Below are positions 1 to 7,904 of a DNA stretch of 11,038 bases, piece by piece. The DNA comes from JADHUC01 sp964617665 (GTDB lineage Bacteria > Planctomycetota > Planctomycetia > Pirellulales > Pirellulaceae), in the NCBI GenBank assembly GCA_964617665.1, contig CAZUAH010000472.1, forward strand, positions 1-11,038, given 5' to 3'. Position 1 is the stretch's first letter. Each line of letters begins with the position of its first letter. The notes below the pieces were generated by a model. The model had not been told where the DNA came from and ran no database searches. It worked only from the letters and a program-made list of their open reading frames with translations. The position numbers were made by a program, and so were the translations under genes.

Positions 1-1
1 C

Positions 2-53
2 CTCACAAAACCAGCTCAGTTAACCAGGAAAGAGCAAGTTTGGCGCCCCCGAG
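2..53. repeat. Left arm of 52-bp perfect terminal inverted repeat
   Basis: This stretch begins CTCACAAAACCAGCTCAGTT and matches the reverse complement of 10987-11038 at all 52 positions; the two sides diverge immediately inward. The repeat may continue outward past both window ends, so 52 bp is a minimum. Read rightward it encodes LTKPAQLTRKEQVWRPRG, the same peptide encoded by the unfinished gene at the right end. Here that frame stops at a TAA at 92-94 after 12 unrelated codons. It could be a fragment of a repeated gene, the end of a mobile element, or simply the shared repeat at which a metagenomic contig breaks. Confidence 0.9.
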
Positions 54-202
54 ACACGGTCCCCGCCACTCGCACGCCATATTCGCCAATATAAGCTCGC
101 CAGCAACACCGAACAGCAACGCGCCGGGAGAACGGGTGGCGTCGTGCGGCACGTCTCCAACACGCCAAGTTGATGGCCATGAGAATCTGAAAGGACGACA
201 TC
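54..202 (+). other. Leader region of the GH106-like gene
   Basis: There is no convincing gene here. The visible elements are a small A/T-rich inverted repeat around 79-92 (ATATTCGCCAATAT) and the Shine-Dalgarno sequence AAAGGA at 190-195, seven bases before the GTG start at 203. I could not place a sigma-70 promoter: TATAAG at 91-96 resembles a -10 box but has no good -35 partner. Long open frames crossing this region on the other strand look like shadows of the GC-rich sequence. Confidence 0.4.
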
Positions 203-3187
203 GTGCAACGAACTCGCATACTTGTGACCGCTTGTATCCTAGCTGCTCTTGCCGCAATTGCCGCGGACGACCGTTCTCGAGCCGCCGAGCCGGCCGACAT
301 GGCGGTTTTCGCAACGGGTCACGATCTGGACATGGAGAAGACGTTCGTCTCGCCGCCGAAGGTTTGCCGTCCGTGGGTGTACTGGTGGTGGTTGAATGCC
401 AACGTGACCGAGAAATCCATCACACGCGATCTCGAGGCGATGGCCGCCCAGGGAATCGGCGGTTTCTTGCTGTTTGATGTGACGGCCTACGGCCATCACA
501 TCGTGCCTGCGCCGGAGCGAAGAATTGCGTTCATGAGTGCCCGGTGGCGGGAATTGGTCCGTTACTCGCTTCAGGAAGCACGCCGGCTGGGCCTGAAAGC
601 CAGTATCAATCTGAGTACGTGCGGCGGCGCGCTTCGCGCGCCATGGGACATGGAAGAAAACGCCGTAAAGAAACTGATCTGGGCATCGACCGAGGTCCAG
701 GGTCCCGGTCCCGTGCAGCTTGACAAGCCCAAATACACGGCCCCTCACTATCAGCCAGTGGCCGTGGTTGCGGCTCGTGTTGGTGGAGGCAGTGGTGAAT
801 CATCCGTGGGGCCGACCAGCGAGTGGTCGACCGTCAAGGACACCGTGCAGGAGAAGGCTGAAACGGCAACCGAGGTGATCGATTTGACCGCCAAGGTAGA
901 CGTCAACGGTCAGTTGAAATGGACCGCTCCCACCGGTCGCTGGATCGTCGTGCGACTGGCCTGCGTGGTGATGGAGGACCGGACGGAGGATGTCGACATT
1001 CTGAACGTCAAGGCCGTCGAATCGCATTTCGACCGCATGGGGCGTGCCATCATCGCCGATGCCGGGCCGCTGGTCGGCGATACGTTGACCCACTTCTACA
1101 ACGTGAGCTGGGAAGGGGAAACGCCCAGTTGGACACCCGGATTCGAGAAAGACTTCCTCAAGTTCCGGGGCTATGATATTCGTTCGTACCTGCCGGCCCT
1201 GGCGGGCGTAAACGTCACCGACAAAGAAACAACGACACGCTTCCTCCGCGACTATGCGTTGACCATTTCTGACTGTTTCATGAAGAACTGTTACGGGCAG
1301 TTCGACGAACTGTGCCGCGAGGCCGGGCTGCAGTGGCACTCAGAATCGGGCGGGCCGTGGAGCCACAAACCGCTGCTGTTCCGCGAAGCCGACCAATTGG
1401 CTTTCTGGGGACGCAACGCGATGCCGCAATGTGAGTTTTGGGTGCCCGGTTACCGCCGTTCTAACGCCCGGCGAACCGCAATGTCGGCACACGTCTACGG
1501 TAAGCGTATGGTGTCCGTCGAGGCTTTCACGCACATGACGCATCACTGGTCCGAGTATCCCGCGTCGCTGAAATCGCCAGCAGATATGGCATTCTGCGAC
1601 GGTGTCAACCAGTTTGTCTGGCATACCAGCACGGCATCGCCCGAAGAGTTTGGGCTGCCGGGGATCGTCTATTTTGCCGGCACGCACGTGAACCGGAACG
1701 TGACGTGGTTCAATTACGTCGGTGGATTCATGGACTACCTTGGTCGGTGCCAAGCGTTGTTGCGGCGAGGGAATTTCGTTGCTGATGTGTGCTGCTACAC
1801 GAGCGACAAGAACTGTGAGGTCTGGACGCGTGCCCGCGAGTGGAGCAAAGACGCGTCGCTGAATCTGCCTGCCGGCTACTCCTACGATCTGGTGAACGCC
1901 GAAGTGTTGACGGAACGCATGAGCGTCGACACCAACGGCGACTTGGTTCTGCCGGATGGCATGCGATACCGGATGCTGGCGGTGGATCTGGAAGAGGACG
2001 TGATGCCGGTCGAAGCGTTGCGTAAGGTCGTCGAGCTTGTTGAAGCCGGTGCTACCGTCGTGCTTGGCAAAAGGGCACCCACGTATACGCCAGGGCTCAA
2101 GAATCATCCGCGAGCGACCAAAGAGTTGGCCACTCTGTCGGCCAGACTGTGGGATTCGACGACCAAGACGCGGAAGATGGGTAAGGGTATCGTGATGGCT
2201 GGGATGCCGCTGGCCGAGGCGCTCGCCCAAGTTGGAATCCTTCCCGACTTCGAGGGCACGGAAGACTACATCCATCGCCGCGACGGCGAAACCGATATTT
2301 ACTTCGTCGCCGGTCAAGGCCGTGTTGATTTGACATTCCGCGTCGCCGGCAAAGAACCAGGAATCTGGGATCCGACGACGGGCAACATCATCCCTGTTGT
2401 CCGGTACCTGAAAACCGACGACGGCCGGGTGACGCTGCCGATGACGCTGCCGGCCAGCGGGTCGCTATTCGTCGTATTTCGCAAGCCGGAACGACAGCCA
2501 CATATTACTGCGGCAAACGGCCCGGCGAGGATCACCATCGAGGGCCGCGACGGCAACACGGCACCCATCCGATTCTGGAAAGACGGACAATACGCCTTCG
2601 GCAATTCACTGGGCAAGACAATCCGCGTCGACATCGCCGGGCTATCCGGACCGCTCGCACTGGACGATTCCTGGGAAGTCCGCTTCGCATCTGGCTGGGG
2701 CGCACCCGAATCGATCGTCTTCGATCAGCTAGTTCCGTGGGACACCCACGAGGACTCGAGCATCAAGTATTTCTCTGGCACGGCCACGTACCGCAAGGAG
2801 TTTGAATTATCGCCCGCACAGGCCGAAGGTCTGCTACGGCTGCATCTCGGTAAGGTTGGGTGTATTGCCCGCGTGCGTTTGAACGGCGAAGAACAAGGCG
2901 TCGTGTGGACCGCCCCTTGGGCCATCGACATGACAGGGGCCGCCAAGCCAGGTGGCAATCTACTGGAAATCGACGTGGCCAACGTCTGGCAGAACCGCCT
3001 GATTGGCGACGCTGGGCTGCCAGCGGATCAGCGTCGCACCAACACGAATGTCATCCTGGAAAAGGGAGAACGTACCCGGCGTTATCGCTGCTCGTCTGTC
3101 AACTCAATCGACGAACTCACGCCGTCGGGCCTGATGGGGCCTGTCCGGCTTGAATTTGGGCACCAGAAGAATGTGAAGTTCGATTGA
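203..3187 (+). CDS. Secreted GH106-type alpha-L-rhamnosidase-like glycoside hydrolase
   Basis: This is a 994-aa secreted hydrolase. Translation starts at GTG 203, preceded by AAAGGA at a 7-base spacing. Residues 1-28 form a signal peptide (basic N-terminus, Ala/Leu core, A-A-E cleavage region), so it acts outside the cytoplasm. The mature protein opens with CRPWVYWWWLNANVTEKSIT (residues 55-74) and then a DLEAM..GIGGFLLFD stretch, which is the hallmark of GH106 enzymes. GH106 members remove terminal alpha-L-rhamnose by an inverting mechanism. A barrel-like catalytic region spans about residues 50-520. Glu381 (WHSESGGPW) and Glu440 (VSVEAFTH) are conserved-looking acidic residues that could be catalytic. 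Residues around 555-660 resemble the amidotransferase-like middle domain of such proteins. A galactose-binding-like beta-sandwich near residues 855-960 (TYRKEFEL, VRLNGEEQGVVW) closes it. The length fits the family. It converges on the sulfatase operon. Exact substrate is not determinable. Confidence 0.85.
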   Translation: MQRTRILVTACILAALAAIAADDRSRAAEPADMAVFATGHDLDMEKTFVSPPKVCRPWVYWWWLNANVTEKSITRDLEAMAAQGIGGFLLFDVTAYGHHIVPAPERRIAFMSARWRELVRYSLQEARRLGLKASINLSTCGGALRAPWDMEENAVKKLIWASTEVQGPGPVQLDKPKYTAPHYQPVAVVAARVGGGSGESSVGPTSEWSTVKDTVQEKAETATEVIDLTAKVDVNGQLKWTAPTGRWIVVRLACVVMEDRTEDVDILNVKAVESHFDRMGRAIIADAGPLVGDTLTHFYNVSWEGETPSWTPGFEKDFLKFRGYDIRSYLPALAGVNVTDKETTTRFLRDYALTISDCFMKNCYGQFDELCREAGLQWHSESGGPWSHKPLLFREADQLAFWGRNAMPQCEFWVPGYRRSNARRTAMSAHVYGKRMVSVEAFTHMTHHWSEYPASLKSPADMAFCDGVNQFVWHTSTASPEEFGLPGIVYFAGTHVNRNVTWFNYVGGFMDYLGRCQALLRRGNFVADVCCYTSDKNCEVWTRAREWSKDASLNLPAGYSYDLVNAEVLTERMSVDTNGDLVLPDGMRYRMLAVDLEEDVMPVEALRKVVELVEAGATVVLGKRAPTYTPGLKNHPRATKELATLSARLWDSTTKTRKMGKGIVMAGMPLAEALAQVGILPDFEGTEDYIHRRDGETDIYFVAGQGRVDLTFRVAGKEPGIWDPTTGNIIPVVRYLKTDDGRVTLPMTLPASGSLFVVFRKPERQPHITAANGPARITIEGRDGNTAPIRFWKDGQYAFGNSLGKTIRVDIAGLSGPLALDDSWEVRFASGWGAPESIVFDQLVPWDTHEDSSIKYFSGTATYRKEFELSPAQAEGLLRLHLGKVGCIARVRLNGEEQGVVWTAPWAIDMTGAAKPGGNLLEIDVANVWQNRLIGDAGLPADQRRTNTNVILEKGERTRRYRCSSVNSIDELTPSGLMGPVRLEFGHQKNVKFD

Positions 3188-3245
3188 CGATTCCTCGTGA
3201 ACTCATCGTGGACCCACGTCGCGCAATCCAGGGGGATCGCCCGTG
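3188..3245. other. Convergent intergenic gap
   Basis: These 58 bp separate the 3' ends of the GH106-like gene (+) and oxidoreductase B (-). The only pairing seen is a short CGTGG/CCACG stem near 3207-3219. It has no T-run on either side, so no intrinsic terminator can be called. Confidence 0.5.
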
Positions 3246-4748
3246 TCAAACGGTCTCCGGCACGATGAAAGGCGCACGATAGTCGCGTCGAGAGAGTTCG
3301 TTCGCCTGCTCCGCGAAGTCGTCGACAAAAGTCTCCGTGTCCGAGTCCATCGTTACCCAGGGGCCAAGCACAGCCCGCGTCTTGTCGATGTCGATTCCGT
3401 TGGCACCGAGATGAGTTCGAAAACGCTCAAAGGCGTCACACCACCGAGGATCCCCTAGCGTCGTCTCGGTCATCGCATCGGGCTCCGCTTGTGTGCCCAG
3501 CCTTTGTGAAACGTTCGCCATGTGGCAAAGGGCGGCGGAGAGGTGCCCGTCCTGGATATCGGCGTTCAAATCGCCAGGTTTTCGACTGCGCATTGCCTCG
3601 ACGAAGTTGGCCTGATGTGCGCTTGCCTGTTGATCACACTCGCGACGATCCGTGAACTTCGTGATCTCGTGGCCCTCGTTGTCATATATGGCACCCGCAC
3701 GAGTACCAACGTAGGAGCCTCCTTCGCATTGGATGATGATTCCCGTGGCGATGGAGCCAAACTTGTCCATCTTTTGCGAACCCGATTTCTCTGGCAGGCC
3801 GCGGACTTCGCAGATGATCGGTGCCGGATCGTAGGCCAGCAGGGCGATCTGCGTATTGGGAGTCTGACCGTCGTCGTTGAAGGCAAACCGTCCGCCGATG
3901 CTCATCGCCCGGCGCGGGAGCCCGGTTTGGCCCAGTAGCCATCGGCAACGATCGAGATAGTGAACGCCGTTGTTGCCAATCTCGCCATTCCCCGTGGCCC
4001 AGATCCAATGCCAGTCGTAGTGAAACACACTTCGCATAAGCTTGGTTTTCGGGGCAGGGCCAAGCCACAGGTTGTAGTCGACCGATGGCGGCATTGGCTG
4101 CGGGCCGTCCACCTTTCCAATGCTCGTCCGACGCCGGTAGATGATTGCACGAGCGTACAGGATTTTGCCCAACTGCCCGCTTTGGATGAACTCAACCGCC
4201 TGTTTCGAAATGTCGGTGGAACGCGTCTGTGTACCGACTTGTACAATTCGCTGGTACTTCCTGGCGGCGGCCACCATTTGCCGACCTTCCCAGATACTGT
4301 GCGAGGCTGGCTTCTCCACATACACGTCTTTGTCCGCTTGGCAGGCCCAAACCGTGGCCAAGGCGTGCCAGTGGTTGGGCGTGGCAATGAACACAGCGTC
4401 GACGTCAGGATCTCCGAAAACGTCGCGCATATCGGTGTGCGATTTGACCCGCTGTTGCCAACCTGCGAATCGCTGCACTTCCCGATCGAGTATCTGTGTG
4501 TCCACATCGCACAACGCCACGATCCGGACGCTGGGGACTTCTCGCAACCGATCAATGAGTTGCCAGCCGCGAGCGCCGACTCCTGGAGCCCCGAGTTGCC
4601 CCAGCCCAATGACTGCGACTCGGATATCATCATTCGCGCCCAATGGTTTCGAGAATGGTGCAGCCGCCGTGCAGCGATCACGAAGTGACAACGCCAACCC
4701 GCCTGCCACAGAGGTCTGCAGGAATCTTCTCCGCGTGAATCGCGTCAT
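3246..4748 (-). CDS. Tat-exported Gfo/Idh/MocA family oxidoreductase (B)
   Basis: This is a 500-aa NAD(P)-dependent oxidoreductase-like protein. The ATG at 4748 is chosen because GAAAGGA (4758-4764) lies 9 bases upstream and the protein then starts with a twin-arginine signal, MTRFTRRRFLQTS, and a short hydrophobic stretch (residues 13-22). Export in folded form with bound cofactor is therefore expected. A Rossmann domain follows: IRVAVIGLGQLG with G48-L-G50-x-x-G53, the family motif ATPNHWH at 122-128 and the lysine motif EKP at 145-147. The C-terminal substrate domain includes GEIGNNGVHYLD (255-266), whose His263 and Asp266 match conserved family positions. The Rossmann loop carries extra residues (APGVGARGW) compared with the usual compact loop. 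It is last in the four-gene operon. Substrate is unknown; some relatives oxidise sugars, and some (GH109) hydrolyse glycosides using tightly bound NAD+. Confidence 0.88.
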   Translation of the reverse strand: MTRFTRRRFLQTSVAGGLALSLRDRCTAAAPFSKPLGANDDIRVAVIGLGQLGAPGVGARGWQLIDRLREVPSVRIVALCDVDTQILDREVQRFAGWQQRVKSHTDMRDVFGDPDVDAVFIATPNHWHALATVWACQADKDVYVEKPASHSIWEGRQMVAAARKYQRIVQVGTQTRSTDISKQAVEFIQSGQLGKILYARAIIYRRRTSIGKVDGPQPMPPSVDYNLWLGPAPKTKLMRSVFHYDWHWIWATGNGEIGNNGVHYLDRCRWLLGQTGLPRRAMSIGGRFAFNDDGQTPNTQIALLAYDPAPIICEVRGLPEKSGSQKMDKFGSIATGIIIQCEGGSYVGTRAGAIYDNEGHEITKFTDRRECDQQASAHQANFVEAMRSRKPGDLNADIQDGHLSAALCHMANVSQRLGTQAEPDAMTETTLGDPRWCDAFERFRTHLGANGIDIDKTRAVLGPWVTMDSDTETFVDDFAEQANELSRRDYRAPFIVPETV

Positions 4749-4869
4749 TCCGGTTGTTCCTTTCAACGAAGCTGCTGAATTTGTGACTCTTGATTTCCGC
4801 ATAACCGCTGTAGTTGTACGTTCTCTTGACACCACGCTGCAAACACCTTCTATGCGGCCGTTACGCGTG
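4749..4869 (-). other. Spacer between sulfatase and oxidoreductase B
   Basis: This 121-bp gap lies between the sulfatase stop and the ATG of oxidoreductase B. Only the Shine-Dalgarno sequence GAAAGGA (4758-4764) is recognisable. The frame of oxidoreductase B stays open upstream to an ATG at 4958, which would overlap the sulfatase by 89 bp; that extension has no ribosome binding site and is not believed. No hairpin comparable to those in the other two operon gaps is seen. Confidence 0.5.
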
Positions 4870-6297
4870 TTATTGCATATTCTTCGCTTCCTCGGCCTCC
4901 AGCTTGGCACGCAAGTCCGACACGACTGCCGAGTGTTCTGAACTGGCCGCCAAGTCATTCATCTCGTGCGGATCGGCGGACAGGTCGAAGAGCTGGAGTT
5001 TTTCGATCTTCGGATAATGGATCAGCTTCCAACGATCGGTGCGAACCATGCGCTGCGTTTTTCCGAATGCGGCGAAGGTGCAAGGATAAGCGGATGTCGT
5101 TTCCTCCCGCAACAACGGGCCCAGAGAGCGCCCTTGAACAGTTTGAGGAATCTCGATGTCGGTCAGGTCGCATACGGTCGGGTACAGATCGCGCAGATAA
5201 CACTGAGCATCGCAACGGTTGTCTTGCGGCATGTTCGGACCGGCGATGATTAGGGGTACGCCGATCGTGTGTTCGTACATATTCTGTTTTCCACGCAAAC
5301 CATGACTGCCGATCGCGACCCCTTGATCGCTGGCGAAAATGACGATCGTCCGTGCCGTCTGGCCGGTGGCCTGCAACGTCTTCAGAATCCTCCCAATCTG
5401 CGCGTCCATGTGCGAGATTACGAGGTAGTACATGGCCAACTCGTCGCGGACCGCCGGGCGAGTGCGCGGCCATGCGAACAACAGTTCGTCGCGCGTCTTG
5501 AGGTATCCCGTGTCGAATGGGGGTTCGGGCAAGAAGTTCGGCGGAACGGGTATCTCTTCCGGTTTGTATCGGTCCTCGTAGCCCGGCGGTAGAAATAGAG
5601 GATCATGCGGGGCGAAGAAGTTGACGTGCAGAAAGAACGGCTTCTGAGGCTTGCGTTTGATGAAGTCGATGGCAGCGTCCGCGAAAGTCGTACTGATATC
5701 CGGTTTCGACCCCACGCCCTTCTCGCGAAGCAGTGTCCCGTCGTCGGTCTGAAACACACAGCCGGGAGCTCCCGTGATCTTTCGCCCTTTCCAATCAAAT
5801 CGAATATCGTTGGGCCAACTGCGATCGCCGTTTCCGAACAAAGCCTGGGATTCCTCGTAGCCCCAGTCGCTGGGCCGACCGACACTGTGCCATTTGCCGA
5901 CATACCAAGTGTTGTAACCGGCGTCACGCATCGTCCACGCCCACGAAGGCAGCTCGTCTGGCAGCTTCTTTTTGGTGGTTCGCCCCACATTGCCACGCAG
6001 CCCAGTGCGAGATCCGCGGCAGCCAGTCATGATTTCCGCGCGACTTGGCGAGCAGAGTGGACAAGGCGAGACCGCTCGTGTGAACGCCGTCCCGCGCCTG
6101 ACCAAACCGTCGAGGTTCGGAGTCTGAATGTGCTCGTTTCCCAGAGCCCGGATCGTATCCGGACGCTGATCGTCGCTCAGTAAAAACAGAATGTTGGGAC
6201 GCGAAAACGGCTCCCGTTGAGCCTCGCCGCTTCGTGCGGAAATCGGCAGGACGAATGTTCCACCCACAAATGCGATGACGGCCACAATTCGGCGCAT
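4870..6297 (-). CDS. Secreted S1-family (formylglycine-dependent) sulfatase
   Basis: This 475-aa arylsulfatase-type enzyme hydrolyses sulfate esters, probably on a glycan. The ATG at 6297 has GAGGTG (6305-6310) seven bases upstream. A signal peptide covers about residues 1-26. Metal-binding SDDQ is at residues 41-44. The active-site signature CSPSR has its cysteine at residue 82, within PLCSPSRAEIMTG; this cysteine must be converted to formylglycine by a maturation enzyme not encoded here. Further family landmarks follow in order: GKWH at 134-137, FAPHDP at 228-233, and SDQG (323-326) with HGLRGK (332-337) and YEHTIGVPLI (341-350). The last group provides the remaining metal and sulfate ligands; Q325 stands where N or H is more common. 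The length is normal for a single-domain S1 sulfatase. It is third in the operon and is the strongest evidence that the target is sulfated. The S1 subfamily cannot be assigned by eye. Confidence 0.93.
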   Translation of the reverse strand: MRRIVAVIAFVGGTFVLPISARSGEAQREPFSRPNILFLLSDDQRPDTIRALGNEHIQTPNLDGLVRRGTAFTRAVSPCPLCSPSRAEIMTGCRGSRTGLRGNVGRTTKKKLPDELPSWAWTMRDAGYNTWYVGKWHSVGRPSDWGYEESQALFGNGDRSWPNDIRFDWKGRKITGAPGCVFQTDDGTLLREKGVGSKPDISTTFADAAIDFIKRKPQKPFFLHVNFFAPHDPLFLPPGYEDRYKPEEIPVPPNFLPEPPFDTGYLKTRDELLFAWPRTRPAVRDELAMYYLVISHMDAQIGRILKTLQATGQTARTIVIFASDQGVAIGSHGLRGKQNMYEHTIGVPLIIAGPNMPQDNRCDAQCYLRDLYPTVCDLTDIEIPQTVQGRSLGPLLREETTSAYPCTFAAFGKTQRMVRTDRWKLIHYPKIEKLQLFDLSADPHEMNDLAASSEHSAVVSDLRAKLEAEEAKNMQ

Positions 6298-6345
6298 TTC
6301 ACTTCACCTCAAACTTCGCAAACGGCCTATTGAAGAGGTACGCGA

Positions 6346-6369
6346 CTAATCTTCACTGATCCGTTCGGA
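6346..6369 (-). repeat. Detached duplicate of the ceramidase-like gene's last codons
   Basis: Read on the - strand this 24-bp segment encodes S-E-R-I-S-E-D-stop. The same seven codons end the ceramidase-like gene at 6438-6458, followed there by CTG TAG. Over the seven shared codons the copies differ at only three bases (CGG/CGA, AGT/AGC, GAA/GAG), all synonymous third positions. The copy lies downstream of the stop codon and has its own in-frame TGA three codons upstream, so it is not translated as part of a gene. Together the two copies form a direct repeat around the hairpin at 6380-6435. Confidence 0.8.
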
Positions 6370-6379
6370 ACAAAGTCAC

Positions 6380-6435
6380 GTAGGTTATGCTTCAGCATAT
6401 CGCCCTGAAGTTCGTTATGCTGAAGCAAAACCTAC
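6380..6435 (-). repeat. 20-bp-stem hairpin element overlapping a stop codon
   Basis: On the - strand, GTAGGTTTTGCTTCAGCATA (6435-6416) pairs with 6399-6380 at 19 of 20 positions around a 16-base loop. The single mismatch is T opposite T. The TAG stop codon of the ceramidase-like gene is inside the first arm (6434-6432). No T-run follows, so it is not a classic intrinsic terminator. It could still stabilise mRNA 3' ends or separate expression of the upstream genes from the sulfatase. It resembles the short palindromic repeats scattered in planctomycete genomes; whether it is such a repeat is inference. Confidence 0.75.
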
Positions 6436-7805
6436 AGATCCTCGCTGATTCGTTCGGAGTGCAATTGGTCGAGCATTCGCACAGCCTCATCGACCATTCG
6501 CTCTCCTGCACCGCGGGCGACCCAACTGTGCAGGCCCGTCCAGACTTGATAGCCGCCCAGATCGTAGGCCGCGTCGTCTGGGATGTAGCCGATCCAATCA
6601 TTGGACAGTTCGGCGATGTAGGTGTAGCGGAATGGGCTGCGGCGTTTGATCTCGATGCCCAGCGAGGTGAAACACTCGCCCGGGACACCGACGATCGCAA
6701 GGTCACCAATCCGTACGACCTGTATCCAGGTCTTGCGTTCTTGCCCCTGCAACGGTGCCAGTTGCTTGCGCATCTTGCGGAAGACCGCTGCATACGGCTC
6801 TGCCCGTTTGCCGATGTACTTGTCACTGTAGGTCGTAACAGCCTTTTCCTCTGCTTCTTCGTCGAAACTGCGCACTCGAATCGTGAATTCGCGTCTAAGG
6901 GCCGCAACGCTGTCGGGGGCCGTCGGCTCGGCCTTGTTAAGCGCGTCCAGCACGGCAGCCTTGATTCGCGCTGCCGCTTCGGGTGGGCTCAGCCGCCAGT
7001 TGTGCGTCGAGCCCGAGGCCCCCTCCAAGAACATGACCGTTCCGCCGTGTTCCTCTTCAATCTGCTGAGCGACCATGCCGTAGAAGGCCGGTGAGCGTTT
7101 GCGACCAGTCAGCGTACCCATCGTATGTGTTGAATGGTTGAACATCAGTGCCTCAAGGCCCCCGTCGGCGCGACGGAATTCCGCGACCGGCAGATCGGGA
7201 TCGAATGGCCCGGTCGGGCGCAGGTTCACGTCTTCGGGCCGGTACCACGTGATCATCCCATCGTCCAGCAGCAATCGGCTGTTCTGGCCGACAGTGGCTT
7301 CCTGTCCGAGCCGGAAATGCAGTGTGATGGGGCCGGATTGCTCGACGCGTTGGCTGGCCTGAAGGACGGCTTGGACGATCGCTTCCTGTACGCGTCGGCA
7401 AAACGCCTCGTCGCGCTCATAACCGTGGACAGTCGACGTGGCCGGTGCGTGATGAGTGTGCGTGGTGTGGATCAGGACGTGGCTACTAGGTACGTCGCAA
7501 AGCTGCTCGATCTTGGCTGCCACCGGATCAAGCAGGTCTCGACGCATCATCAACACATCGCACGCGACCAGAGCCGCTCTATTTCCCTTCGGCCCTTGCA
7601 CGACAATCGCCGCAGCCCGTAAATCGCCTTCCTGCCCTTTCAACGTCCCGGGCAGAATACTCCCGGCGATCACCATTGAATCGTCGGCTACTAGGCTCAC
7701 TGCCGCTGACCCAACACGTAGCGAACCACCAGCCGCCAGCGTGGTAGAGCATGTCAGTAGGACAATAAGCAGCATTTGCGCCATATACCGAATTGTGCCT
7801 TGCAT
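6432..7805 (-). CDS. Short neutral/alkaline ceramidase-like hydrolase, secreted
   Basis: This 457-aa protein matches the N-terminal catalytic domain of neutral/alkaline non-lysosomal ceramidases, zinc amidases. The ATG at 7805 is chosen because AAGGAGA (7813-7819) lies seven bases upstream and a hydrophobic signal segment follows (about residues 8-25, ending TLAAGG). The longer frame from 7865 would have to be read through the upstream hairpin. Candidate zinc residues are in IHTTHTHHAPA (His116, His118), FNHSTHTMG (His224 or His227) and VGVPGECF (Glu377). The conserved C-terminal block NDWIGYIPDDAAYDLGGY (402-419) is clear and may supply a Tyr ligand. Classic ceramidases have roughly 650-750 residues; this one lacks their C-terminal domain. 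Planctomycetes commonly encode such short forms with unknown substrates, so true ceramide cleavage is not implied. It is second in the operon, and its stop codon lies in a hairpin. Confidence 0.8.
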   Translation of the reverse strand: MQGTIRYMAQMLLIVLLTCSTTLAAGGSLRVGSAAVSLVADDSMVIAGSILPGTLKGQEGDLRAAAIVVQGPKGNRAALVACDVLMMRRDLLDPVAAKIEQLCDVPSSHVLIHTTHTHHAPATSTVHGYERDEAFCRRVQEAIVQAVLQASQRVEQSGPITLHFRLGQEATVGQNSRLLLDDGMITWYRPEDVNLRPTGPFDPDLPVAEFRRADGGLEALMFNHSTHTMGTLTGRKRSPAFYGMVAQQIEEEHGGTVMFLEGASGSTHNWRLSPPEAAARIKAAVLDALNKAEPTAPDSVAALRREFTIRVRSFDEEAEEKAVTTYSDKYIGKRAEPYAAVFRKMRKQLAPLQGQERKTWIQVVRIGDLAIVGVPGECFTSLGIEIKRRSPFRYTYIAELSNDWIGYIPDDAAYDLGGYQVWTGLHSWVARGAGERMVDEAVRMLDQLHSERISEDL

Positions 7806-7904
7806 GGTCTGATCTCCTTGATTCGTTGCCGCCCCGAATTCGCTGGGACCGTCCGTTTTTCCCAACGAATTCAGGGCGGCAACGAATGAATTGGCTACCG
7901 TTCC
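7806..7904 (-). promoter_or_regulatory. Structured operon spacer with 28-bp hairpin and RBS
   Basis: Inside this 99-bp gap, 7860-7887 and 7821-7848 form a hairpin with a 28-bp stem and an 11-base loop. In - strand (operon-sense) RNA every position pairs, with two G-U wobbles; in + strand RNA those two become A-C mismatches. The stem ends one base before the AAGGAGA ribosome site of the ceramidase-like gene. There is no T-run, so it is not an evident terminator. A role in mRNA processing, stability or differential expression within the operon is plausible but inferred. It could also be a dispersed repeat. Confidence 0.75.

Noticed and set aside
3960..4688. Long + strand open frames opposite oxidoreductase B (3960-4688 and 4141-4941)
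   Set aside because: They lie entirely antisense to a clearly conserved protein and their translations show no domain-like pattern; they are by-products of GC-rich codon use.
6380..6435. Rho-independent terminator
   Set aside because: The stem is strong, but the - strand sequence after it has no run of T, so it is recorded as a hairpin element only.
6387..7094. 235-codon + strand frame opposite the ceramidase-like gene
   Set aside because: It starts within the hairpin repeat and is antisense to a gene with good family motifs.
7806..7865. Upstream start at 7865 for the ceramidase-like gene
   Set aside because: It would put the hairpin arms into coding sequence and bury the signal peptide; the ATG at 7805 has an ideal Shine-Dalgarno sequence and a proper signal peptide.
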